Positions 55,230-64,000 of a DNA stretch of 64,000 nucleotides are shown in pieces; the stretch's first letter is position 1; each line of letters begins with the position of its first letter. The notes below the pieces were generated by a model. It had not been told where the DNA came from. It saw nothing but the letters and a program-made list of their open reading frames with translations, and did no database searches. Location: assembly GCF_001553935.1 (NCBI RefSeq), contig NZ_CP014232.1, forward strand, positions 2,914,001 through 2,978,000, given 5' to 3'. This DNA is from Actinomyces oris (GTDB taxonomy: Bacteria > Actinomycetota > Actinomycetes > Actinomycetales > Actinomycetaceae). The translations under genes were made by a program, and so were the position numbers.

Positions 55230-56508
55230 CGGTGTCCTCTTCGGGGGCGGGGGTGCGCGAGGCGAGAATAGTGGAGACCTGGCGGCGGCGGCCGGTGGCC
55301 TCCTCGGCCTGGAGGTGGACGCCCTGGGTGTCTCCGGCGGCGCCGGGCAGGGGGACGCGGCCGATGGCCTTGGTGAGCAGGCCGCCGACGGTGTCGACGT
55401 CGTCGTCGTCGATCTCGAGGTCGAAGAGCTCGCCGAGCTCGTCCAGGGCGAGTCGGGCGGGGACGCGGTAGGTGCCGGGGGCGACTTCGACGACCTCGGG
55501 CAGCTCGGGGTCGTGCTCGTCGGTGAGCTCGCCGACGACCTCCTCCAGGAGGTCCTCCATGGTGACCAGGCCGGCGGTGCCACCGTACTCGTCGACGGCC
55601 AGGGCCATGTGGAAGCGGCCGGTCTGCATCTCGCGCAGGAGGTCGTCGGCGGGTTTCATCTCGGGGACGTACTCGGCGTCCCGGGCGAATCCGGCCACGG
55701 CGAGGGACTCGTGCTCGGGGTGGGCGGCCAGGCGTCGCAGGACGTCCTTGAGGTAGAGGATGCCGCGCACGTCGTCGGCGTCCTCCCCGATGACGGGGAC
55801 GCGCGAGTAGCCGGAGCGGATGAACAGGCGCATGGCGGCGGAGGCGGGCTTGTGGGCGTCGATGGTGACCATGTCGGTGCGTGGGACCATGACCTCGCGC
55901 ACGAGGGTCTGGCCGAGCTCGACGACCGAGCGCATCATCTCGCGGTCCTCGTCCTCGATGGTGTCGGTCTCGCCGATCTCGTCGATCATCTCGCGCAGGT
56001 CCTCGTTGACGGCCTCACGGGTCTCGGCGTCGGTGGGGGCGGACTCGGGGCGGCGGGTGCGGGAGACGAGGCGGCGCTGGGGGGCTGCCAGGACGTCGAC
56101 CCAGGTGAGCAGGCCGCCCAGGGCGAGCAGGGTGGCGGCGGGGTTGCGCCGGCCGTAGGTGCGTGGGGAGAAGCCGACGACGACGCCCAGCAGGATGATG
56201 TTGGCCAGCAGGGCCAGGGCGAGGACCTGCCACCAGGCGCGCACGAGCCCGGAGGCGGCCAGGGTGATGAGGACGGCGGCGAGCATGTCGACGGCGACGC
56301 GGGCGACGCTGAGGGCACCCAGGACCCGGGTACGGTGCTCGGCCAGGCGGCGGACCCGGGCGGCTCCGCGGCGCCCCTCCTCGATGAGGTCGTCGGCGGC
56401 GGCCCGGGTGAAGCGCAGTAGGGCGGACTCGCCGGCTGACAGGAGGGCACCCAGGGCCAGGACGATCACCGCGCAGGCGATGAGCGCAGCGGTGGGGATG
56501 CCGGTCAC
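55222..56508 (-). CDS. CNNM/CorC-type (hemolysin C family) membrane protein
   Basis: This is a 428-residue protein of the CNNM transporter family, linked to magnesium homeostasis. The N-terminal DUF21 domain has about four helices ([42 protein letters not shown]). Two CBS domains follow ([38 protein letters not shown]; then [28 protein letters not shown]), and a CorC_HlyC domain at the end ([17 protein letters not shown]). The start is GTG 56508. Order ybeY-CNNM-era is the normal arrangement in Actinobacteria. Stop overlaps the era start. Confidence 0.92.
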   Translation of the reverse strand: MTGIPTAALIACAVIVLALGALLSAGESALLRFTRAAADDLIEEGRRGAARVRRLAEHRTRVLGALSVARVAVDMLAAVLITLAASGLVRAWWQVLALALLANIILLGVVVGFSPRTYGRRNPAATLLALGGLLTWVDVLAAPQRRLVSRTRRPESAPTDAETREAVNEDLREMIDEIGETDTIEDEDREMMRSVVELGQTLVREVMVPRTDMVTIDAHKPASAAMRLFIRSGYSRVPVIGEDADDVRGILYLKDVLRRLAAHPEHESLAVAGFARDAEYVPEMKPADDLLREMQTGRFHMALAVDEYGGTAGLVTMEDLLEEVVGELTDEHDPELPEVVEVAPGTYRVPARLALDELGELFDLEIDDDDVDTVGGLLTKAIGRVPLPGAAGDTQGVHLQAEEATGRRRQVSTILASRTPAPEEDTDD

Positions 56509-56515
56509 GCGGGGC

Positions 56516-56963
56516 TCACTTGCCGCGCTCGGCCAGGAAGGTCAGCAGGAGGCGGCGCTGGAGGTCGAACATCTCCTTCTTCTCCTCGGGCTCGGCGTGG
56601 TCGTAGCCCAGGAGGTGGAGGATGCCGTGAACGGTGAGCAGGAGCATCTCCTCGACGGCGGAGTGTCCGGCGGCCAGGGCCTGCTTGGCGGCGACCTGCG
56701 GGCACAGGACGATGTCGCCCAGGGTCCCGGCGGGGGTGGGTGAGTCGGCTGAGCCGGGGCGCAGCTCGTCCATGGGGAAGCTCATGACGTCGGTGGGGCC
56801 GGGCAGGTCAAGCCAGCGCACGTGGAGCTCTTCCATGGGCTCGGGGTCGATGAACATGATGTTGAGCTCGGCGGCGGGGCTGACGTGCATGGCGGTCAGA
56901 ACGTGGTCGGCGAGGGCCGCGAACTCGGCGGCGTCGATGACGGTGGTGGTCTCGTTGATGACC

Positions 56964-56974
<11 letters not shown>
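56516..56974 (-). CDS. ybeY: Endoribonuclease YbeY
   Basis: This 152-residue metal-dependent endoribonuclease processes 16S rRNA ends. The active-site box is [25 protein letters not shown] (HGxLHLxGYDH, zinc ligands). The upstream segment [11 protein letters not shown] and [14 protein letters not shown] is family-typical. Its start overlaps the phoH stop by 11 bases. It is the second gene of phoH-ybeY-CNNM-era. Confidence 0.93.
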
Positions 56975-58181
<1,207 letters not shown>

Positions 58182-58345
58182 CGTGCCCCGATCGTACTGC
58201 TTCATCTCCCTGTAAGCGGCACAGACATTCACCACTACGAAGATGAACATGAAGAAAGATGATACTTTGGGCACATCCCGAGCACATCTCCCTATGGCGA
58301 CAAATAGTCGTGACCACATAGTTGACAAGAAGGCAGTATTAATTT

Positions 58346-59713
58346 ATGGCAAAAAATACCCTCCCCTTCAAAAATAGAGTGAAGCAACTAGAGTATACAT
58401 TCAAGTTAATGCTGGCTCAAAAAATTGAAGCAACTCACAACAGATTTACGTCATGGCGCCACGAGAACGACCTATTCTTCTCGATCATCAAATGGATTCT
58501 TATGGCAACAGCAGCATACACCCTACTGAACTGGATCTGGGGAGATCGAGGGATCTTCTCAGGATGGTCATTAGAGGAAAATACATCCACTCCACTAGAG
58601 AGAATCAAAGTTTCACTAACCATTCTTGGCGGGACTGGAGGTATCGGATACCTTGTCATCAAATTCCGGGAACGCTCAGCGCTCGAACGCGAAGAGGCGA
58701 ACGAAAAACTTGTACGCGCAGTCCAACAACTAGGCGACGCCTCACCACAGGTTCGCATCGCAGGCGTTTATTCTTTGGCCGACGTCGCCGACACCTACGA
58801 AGGCCTATACCATCAGCGTGTTGTTGACATCCTCTGCGGCTACCTGCGTACCGACCGACTCCTCAAAGATGCGAACGGTGAAACACGTTACGCCACCCAC
58901 GAAGATGGAACACCCAACCACGACCAACCACTTAGCACTGACGGGGCTGTCGAATCGACCATACTTTCCATCCTAGCAAGCCACCTCAAAGCACATTCTC
59001 GAACGAACAATGGAAAACAGTTCAGTCTCGGATCATGGAGCTCATGCAACCTCGACTTACACGGGGCCTACATTACAGAACAGGTTGATTTTACTGACAC
59101 GCAGATAAGCGAAATCAACGCACAAGACACCAAGTTCTCACGCGACGTTTGTTTTTCAAGATCAACATTCACAAGAAAGGTTAACTTTCTGAATGCAAAA
59201 TTTTCACAACATGCGACATTCACAGGATCGCAAATTGTATGTCTCGCGAACTTCGGAGGGGTTACATTTACTCAACTCGCCAATTTCAACAGGGCTGCAT
59301 TTGTTAGCGATGCCCAGTTTACAGGCACCACCTTTGGTGGTGGCGTCCTATTTATTGAAACTCTCTTTCAGGAGTGGGCCGATTTTCAAAGCACAAAATT
59401 CATTAAGGGATGCGCATTCTTCGATACAAAGCACATTCAGGAACCCATCTTTCATGAGTCTCTATTTAACATAAAACTAAAGAATACAAAATGGTTTGCA
59501 TTCTCCGAATCTATCGAACTCAACGAAGAGGGACTACCCAAAGGCGCTAAGTGGAGCGAGTTTGATGACCATGGACGCCCCATAACACCAGAGAACCGGA
59601 ACAGAACGAACTTCACCGATTCCAAAGATCAGGCAGAGAAGACATCACCTACAAACAGCCCCTTGCATGGCGGGGACGAAGACAGCGGTGAGGTCACTAG
59701 CGAGATGTCCTGA
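58346..59713 (+). CDS. Membrane protein with pentapeptide-like beta-helix repeats (copy 1)
   Basis: This is a 455-residue protein in A/T-rich DNA unlike its neighbours upstream. It begins with a basic, helical stretch, then two membrane helices (about residues 44-65 and 87-106, ILGGTGGIGYLVIKF). A conserved helical region follows (EEANEKLVRAVQQL, then RIAGVYSLADVADTY and HQRVVDILCGYLRTDR). Residues about 235-390 are a run of five-residue steps with Phe at regular places (DFTDTQISEINAQDTKFSRDVCF), which fits a pentapeptide-type quadrilateral beta-helix. It ends LPKGAKWSEF and an acidic tail. Its paralogue lies 2.2 kb away facing it. Function unknown. Confidence 0.85.
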   Translation: MAKNTLPFKNRVKQLEYTFKLMLAQKIEATHNRFTSWRHENDLFFSIIKWILMATAAYTLLNWIWGDRGIFSGWSLEENTSTPLERIKVSLTILGGTGGIGYLVIKFRERSALEREEANEKLVRAVQQLGDASPQVRIAGVYSLADVADTYEGLYHQRVVDILCGYLRTDRLLKDANGETRYATHEDGTPNHDQPLSTDGAVESTILSILASHLKAHSRTNNGKQFSLGSWSSCNLDLHGAYITEQVDFTDTQISEINAQDTKFSRDVCFSRSTFTRKVNFLNAKFSQHATFTGSQIVCLANFGGVTFTQLANFNRAAFVSDAQFTGTTFGGGVLFIETLFQEWADFQSTKFIKGCAFFDTKHIQEPIFHESLFNIKLKNTKWFAFSESIELNEEGLPKGAKWSEFDDHGRPITPENRNRTNFTDSKDQAEKTSPTNSPLHGGDEDSGEVTSEMS

Positions 59714-59717
59714 CATT

Positions 59718-60010
59718 TTAGCGGTCGATCCATGAAGCATATATCTCAGACCCAGTAGAGAGGGCGAAGCCGAGCTCAACACGCGGCACAGCACGAACCT
59801 CCCGGAGCCTCCCGGTGACGGCAACCATCAGCCAGGCCATCATCAGAACCACCCCGGTGCGAATCGCGGTACCGAGGTTAGACTCCACTCCCGTAATGCC
59901 GGCCTTACCGAGGATCGTGGTGAGCACAGCGAAGACGAGTGAACCGAGTACGCAGAGCAGCCAGTCCCCACGTCGTCTCACAACTGAGGCCAGACACCGC
60001 GCCAGCCATG
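59718..60010 (-). pseudogene. Truncated duplicate of the EamA transporter gene
   Basis: An 87-residue frame (59718-59981) reads KAGITGVESNLGTAIRTGVVL and VAVTGRLREVRAVPR, almost identical to the sixth-to-seventh helix part of the intact EamA gene at 60315-61187 (KAGITGVESNLGTAIRTGVVLVMAW). Similarity at DNA level continues past the frame to about 60010 and stops within the segment ASWI, where the intact gene reads ASWLCYY. The fragment lacks both ends, so it cannot make a working transporter. It is a partial duplication followed by divergence. Confidence 0.8.
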
Positions 60011-60065
60011 CCTCGGTGTTCTCATCGACCGTACGAGGAGGCGCTCAGGCATTTGGTTGCCCAGT

Positions 60066-60250
60066 TCACTGACTACGTCGGTTCACTAAGTCAACGCTCA
60101 CATCACTAAGTCGGGTCACTGAGTCACCAAGTCGAGTCACTAAGTCGGCTTGTCAAGGCACCGAGCGAGGCACTAGGACGCCGAGCCGGAGCACTAAGTC
60201 ACTAAGTCAGGACACCAAGACAAAGCACTAAGAAACCAAGTGGAGACGCC
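60066..60250. repeat. Degenerate direct repeats of CACTAAGTC
   Basis: The nonamer CACTAAGTC occurs intact at 60083, 60103, 60137, 60191 and 60199, with close variants (CACTGAGTC at 60116, CACCAAGTC at 60124, CACTAGGAC at 60170, CACCAAGAC at 60212, CACTAAGAA at 60225). Spacing varies between 8 and about 20 bases. No gene overlaps the array. It separates the broken from the intact EamA gene. Irregular spacing rules out a CRISPR or simple satellite. Purpose unknown. Confidence 0.75.
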
Positions 60251-60314
60251 AAGCACGAATGTCCTCTCCAGCGTTCCAACTACGTCGGACACCATGCCGT
60301 CTGGTGAGCAGCGC

Positions 60315-61187
60315 TCAGGAGACCAGCATGGCCAGCGTCCCACCAACGAACAGCGCCAGCCCAGCGAGGTACCGCCTACCGACGGCCTCGCGCAGGACGA
60401 GGGCGGAGAAGAGGACGGTGACCAGGACGCTCAGCTTGTCGATGGGGACCACCACGCTAGCCGGGCCGTCCTGAAGTGCCCGGTAGTAACAGAGCCAGGA
60501 GGCACAGGTGGCTGCCCCGGAGGCCAGAACGAAGCCGAGCTCACCACGCGGAACACTACGGACCTCTCGGAGCCTGCCGGTGACGGCCACCATCACCCAG
60601 GCCATCACCAGGACCACCCCGGTGCGGATCGCGGTACCGAGGTTGGACTCCACCCCAGTGATGCCGGCCTTACCGAGAATCGCTGTGAGCGCGGCGAAGA
60701 AGGCTGAGCCGAGCGCATAGAGCAGCCAGCCCCCGCCGTCGCGCACAGCCCGAGGCAGGCCGCGCAGGTCGTCGGCGTCGAGCATCAACAACGTTCCGAC
60801 AGCGATCAGAGCCACTCCGAGCGCACCGATGAGGCTCACCCTCTCCCCCAGGAACATGAGGGCCAGCAGCACCGTCAGCACTGTGCTCAGCTTGTCGATC
60901 GGCACGACCTTGCTGACGCTGCCGAGCTGGAGCGCCTTGAAGTAGCACAACCACGAGACTCCGGTAGCCAGCCCCGAGAACACCAGCAGCCCAGTGCTGC
61001 GGGTATCGAGGTGAGTCAGCTCGGCCTGTGAGCCGACGATGAACACCATGCCCCAGGCGCCCGCCAGCACCACGATAGTGCGCAGCGCCGTCGCCACGGT
61101 CGAGTCCGTGGTACGGATCCCCTCCTTAGCCAGGACAGCGGTGATGCCTGCAAAAAGCGCTGAGCCGCAAGCGAATACGATCCACAT
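60315..61187 (-). CDS. EamA/DMT-family transporter
   Basis: This is a 290-residue membrane protein with ten predicted helices arranged as two homologous EamA halves. Each half carries VVPIDKLS (residues about 93-100 and 244-251), and each starts with a helix such as ACGSALFAGITAVLAKEGI and ALGSAFFAALTAILGKAGI. Members export or import small metabolites; the substrate cannot be told. Base composition is closer to the core genome than the flanking pentapeptide genes. It is the intact parent, or sister, of the fragment at 59718-60010. The start is ATG 61187. Confidence 0.88.
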   Translation of the reverse strand: MWIVFACGSALFAGITAVLAKEGIRTTDSTVATALRTIVVLAGAWGMVFIVGSQAELTHLDTRSTGLLVFSGLATGVSWLCYFKALQLGSVSKVVPIDKLSTVLTVLLALMFLGERVSLIGALGVALIAVGTLLMLDADDLRGLPRAVRDGGGWLLYALGSAFFAALTAILGKAGITGVESNLGTAIRTGVVLVMAWVMVAVTGRLREVRSVPRGELGFVLASGAATCASWLCYYRALQDGPASVVVPIDKLSVLVTVLFSALVLREAVGRRYLAGLALFVGGTLAMLVS

Positions 61188-61919
61188 AAGGCAACCCTAA
61201 CCCTGTCCGGCGCATGCGACGTGCTGGAGAGCTTTGGTTGGTCGGAGGGAACGAGTCCATCCTCCCTAGAACTGGCAACTTGGAGACCATGTCAACTGCA
61301 GAGTAATCCACGAGTTCAAGGCGCAGTTCTTGAGCAAAGTTGTCGAAAGGTAACTCTCTATAGCATCAGCGCCCACATCATGCAAACATTTAGTATATTC
61401 CGCAGGAGTCTGAACAACGAAGCGCAAATTGAACACCCTGCCAAGCCGTCGTAAAGCAAGTCCCACCCGAAGGGCATGCAGCAATCTATGACTACCCCAC
61501 ATCAGCAAAGCCACTCAATACAACACCCAGAATAGAATCTTCAGTACATGACGCAGTGAGCTAACAGCCTCTCGTTCAGAAAATTACCACGTAAATCATG
61601 CCGGCTTTGATGTATGTCCACCTTTGCAGCCCCCTTTGTGAAATGTTAACTAAGCGAAGTGCATCACAAGTAATAGAACCCAACTAAAGCAGTGTTAAAC
61701 GCGAAACAAGCACCGATCGAAACACTCGAGCATGCCAATCGGAAACAATAGAATACTGCTCACAACTAAGAGCACACCAAGACGACCGCCCAGCAACAAT
61801 CACAGCATCTTCGGAATCACATTCATCCGCCCTCAAGAAAATAGATCTCATCACGTTAATGAAACACAACACAATAACCGAACGGTATCGTTAACTACAT
61901 TTCACTCTGAAGAATGAAT
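61188..61919. other. A/T-rich region without a confident gene
   Basis: This 732-base stretch between the EamA gene and the second pentapeptide gene is A/T-rich. Only short frames occur, overlapping on both strands. One of these, read leftward from about 61514 to 61266, contains RVGLALRRLGRVFNLRFVV and TPAEYTKCLHDVGADAIE, faintly like the end of a nucleotidyltransferase, and might be a gene remnant. I see no RNA gene, inverted repeat or promoter worth naming. Confidence 0.5.
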
Positions 61920-64000
61920 TTATTTGGACTTACCACGTCCACCTAGTCCTAAATCGCTAAAATTCATCCACCTTGCCCCTTTGGGAATGCCGCGACTAGT
62001 TACCTGAATTCCTAATCCAAAAACAAAAGGATTGTCCCCATCATATTGAGCGTTGAAGATGGCGCCTCGAAATAGGGCCGCTTCACCGAAAGTGCCGCCG
62101 GAGAAGTCTGCTTCGATTTCGAACTTCGCATAACTAAAGTCGGCAACTCCAGCGCACTCCGTTCCACTGAAGAATGTAATATCACCTAGTCTAGCCCCTT
62201 TCATGAACAATCTTGAAAATGAAGTATTTCGTAGGATCGACCTATAGAAGGAAGCTCTCTCAATACTGCAGTTATTGAAGTTAACAACAGAAAATTCCAC
62301 CCCCATAAAATGGGCGTCCCTCATCGTCGCATACCGGAAACTCGACTCACTTCTGAAGGACGTATCAACGAAGCGCACTTCCGAGAATATGGTTCTATCA
62401 ACATTCAAGTAGGAGGAAAAATCGGCGTCTTTCTCAAATTCTACCTCACAGAATTCCGTATCCCCGCGAAACTGAACTCCGTTGAAATACGCCAGACCCT
62501 TAAAGTCAATCTCTCGAAAAAGAGTTCGTTCTTTGAATATGGTAACCTGAGATTCACTATTCTTTTGCTGTCTACTCAATTTTATTACTGCACTAGATTG
62601 AATTCGATTACAACCGAAGTTAACTGCATCTTTAAATATCCCCTTCTTAAACTCTACCTCGCCTTCGAAGTATACTCCACTAAATGTCGCATCTCTATCG
62701 AATGTTACGTCGTGAAACTTAGATGCATTGAACTTTGTTGTTTTATCTTGATAGGACCCGACATATAAGGAGCCTTTAAAATGAACTGAAGAAAATTCAG
62801 TCACGTCCTGAAATTCTGCGTTCCTGAAGGTAGTTACACCGTTAAAAACGGTCTCTTTGAAAATAGCAGGCTTATTAAAGGCTACATTCTGAAGTTCAAT
62901 GCGATGAAAGCTAGAGTTTTCTCCGAACTTGACGGAATTGAACTCCACTGAACCAGCGAACAAGGTGTTTTTAAATGTAGTGAACGATTTGAACGCAACA
63001 TCTCGGAAGGTAACATCCATAAAGGCGACTGGAGAACAAGTTTCATCAACATCGAAACTAGTTGGCCCTTCAAAACATGTTCGGTTGAATTCAGTCTCTC
63101 CAGAAAATTTCACGCTAATGAATGCTGTTACCGATTTCAAAGTAGCACATCTGAACGTCACATGTGAGAAGGTAGTTGGGACACCTCTGCCGTTAGATTT
63201 AAATCTAGTCGCTTTATCGAAGACTACATCCTTGAAAATTGTTCGTCCTTTAAAATTCACACCTTCAAAATCAACAAAGGCAAAAACTGTTCGGGTTCCT
63301 GCCTGAATCGCCTCAAAAGTAACATCCTTCTCAAATATGCTGTCCTGAAACTTAGTCTCGCCGCAGAAATTGACGCCTCGAAATACAACTAGATCGCGAA
63401 ACTGAACGGAATCGAAATCAACACCCTCAGAAAATACTACATCATGCAATTCAACATGGTCAACGAATTTCGAATGCTGCACCTTAAGGTCTGAGATGAT
63501 CGCATTACGGAGCCTGAAGGGCTCACGAAACTTCGAGCCACGCAAGTCAATAGAGTACTCACTCCAAGGGCCTGGAGACATATTTGTTGAGCCATCGTAA
63601 GCAATGTTTTGTTCCGATAGATGGTCGTTGAGCACGGAGACCACCGCTGACTCCACAGGACCGTCATCTTTTGGCCGTTTGGTACGAAGGTATCCGCATA
63701 ATATATCAACAACTCTTTTGTTGTAGTCAGTCACATATTCTTCACTACCATAAACATCTGCGATTTCGGAAAGTGCATAAACTCCAGCAAGTCTCGCTTG
63801 GGCTGAATGCGAACTTAATTGCTGAACTGCTTGCATGAGTTTGTCATCGGCTTCCCTCACAATTAAGCGACTTAACTCGCGTTCGGAGCCCGCCTGTTGG
63901 CGATACTTTATGACGAGATACCCAACTGCGCCTATTCCGCCGATTGCAGTAAATACGCTGGATAGCCGGTCTCTAGAGTTCGAGAACTCGACGTCCTCCC
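61920..64000 (-). CDS. Membrane protein with pentapeptide-like beta-helix repeats (copy 2, N-terminus beyond window)
   Basis: The gene is read leftward and enters from beyond base 64000; at least 693 residues are present. The visible N-terminal part has a membrane helix GGIGAVGYLVIKYRQQ, then KLMQAVQQLSSHSAQ, RLAGVYALSEIADVYG and KRVVDILCGYLRTKR, closely matching copy 1. About 500 residues of repeats follow with Phe every five residues or so (FRDVAFKSFTTFKNTLF, for example), roughly three times as long as in copy 1. The end IPKGARWMNFSD matches LPKGAKWSEF of copy 1. The protein is membrane-anchored with a long beta-helix. Function unknown. Confidence 0.85.
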   Translation of the reverse strand, partial: EDVEFSNSRDRLSSVFTAIGGIGAVGYLVIKYRQQAGSERELSRLIVREADDKLMQAVQQLSSHSAQARLAGVYALSEIADVYGSEEYVTDYNKRVVDILCGYLRTKRPKDDGPVESAVVSVLNDHLSEQNIAYDGSTNMSPGPWSEYSIDLRGSKFREPFRLRNAIISDLKVQHSKFVDHVELHDVVFSEGVDFDSVQFRDLVVFRGVNFCGETKFQDSIFEKDVTFEAIQAGTRTVFAFVDFEGVNFKGRTIFKDVVFDKATRFKSNGRGVPTTFSHVTFRCATLKSVTAFISVKFSGETEFNRTCFEGPTSFDVDETCSPVAFMDVTFRDVAFKSFTTFKNTLFAGSVEFNSVKFGENSSFHRIELQNVAFNKPAIFKETVFNGVTTFRNAEFQDVTEFSSVHFKGSLYVGSYQDKTTKFNASKFHDVTFDRDATFSGVYFEGEVEFKKGIFKDAVNFGCNRIQSSAVIKLSRQQKNSESQVTIFKERTLFREIDFKGLAYFNGVQFRGDTEFCEVEFEKDADFSSYLNVDRTIFSEVRFVDTSFRSESSFRYATMRDAHFMGVEFSVVNFNNCSIERASFYRSILRNTSFSRLFMKGARLGDITFFSGTECAGVADFSYAKFEIEADFSGGTFGEAALFRGAIFNAQYDGDNPFVFGLGIQVTSRGIPKGARWMNFSDLGLGGRGKSK

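Noticed and set aside
58324..58345. TTGACA followed by TATTAA upstream of the first pentapeptide gene as a promoter
   Set aside because: The spacing is only 9 bases, too short for a sigma-70 promoter, and the elements lie within the ribosome binding region.
60066..60250. CACTAAGTC repeats as a CRISPR array
   Set aside because: Repeats are only nine bases, degenerate and unevenly spaced, with no cas genes.
61684..61917. Small open frames on both strands near 61.7-61.9 kb
   Set aside because: They overlap each other, lack ribosome binding sites, and their products look like random A/T-rich translation.

Overview
The window is GC-rich, densely packed chromosomal DNA from a high-GC Gram-positive bacterium. 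Several features point to an Actinomyces-like member of the Actinomycetaceae: a PASTA-domain Ser/Thr kinase, a primary sigma factor with an acidic N-terminus beside a DUF7455 protein and a ParE-type topoisomerase subunit, an actinobacterial leuA leader, GTG/TTG starts, a PPi-type phosphofructokinase and GlgA/GlgC. The genus is inferred; no rRNA or other taxonomic marker is present. I saw no tRNA, rRNA or CRISPR array.

Layout. 1-5 kb: a cut-off GNAT acetyltransferase, parE, a hypothetical gene, a DUF7455 gene and a lipoprotein with a rhodanese-like fold that lacks the catalytic cysteine. 5.3-10.5 kb: the primary sigma factor (with an unusual insert in its N-terminal region), a polyprenyl diphosphate synthase and the PASTA kinase. 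10.5-20.8 kb: class II DAHP synthase, PPi-phosphofructokinase, a CPBP protease, a PaaX-like regulator, PlsC, a DnaQ/GIY-YIG fusion nuclease, an orphan receiver protein, superoxide dismutase, an FKBP lipoprotein and an A-type Fe-S carrier. 21-30.7 kb: an ABC-F ATPase, a single-chain PTS permease, a SpoU methyltransferase, SPFH plus NfeD, and a lone ABC ATPase. 30.7-40 kb: divergent glgA/glgC, serB, a SixA-like phosphatase, a FabG-like reductase, Dus, a YibE/F membrane protein and glyS.

40.2-50.1 kb holds the most legible regulation. A znuACB-zur zinc operon starts at a Zur-like box. uppS and recO follow on the other strand. leuA is preceded by a leader peptide with three Leu codons and an RNA that can fold into a pseudoknot over the ribosome binding site. 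An ABC exporter is co-transcribed with a small XRE regulator, and a MazEF-like toxin-antitoxin pair has its own palindromic operator. 50.2-58.2 kb contains putA and a tightly overlapped phoH-ybeY-CNNM-era operon.

58.2-64 kb is different. It is clearly richer in A/T and carries two convergent paralogous membrane proteins with pentapeptide-like beta-helix repeats; the second runs off the window. Between them lie an intact EamA transporter, a broken partial copy of it, a field of degenerate CACTAAGTC repeats and about 0.7 kb of apparently non-coding A/T-rich DNA. This looks like an accessory island and, with the sigma-factor insert and the leuA switch, is the most interesting part of the window.
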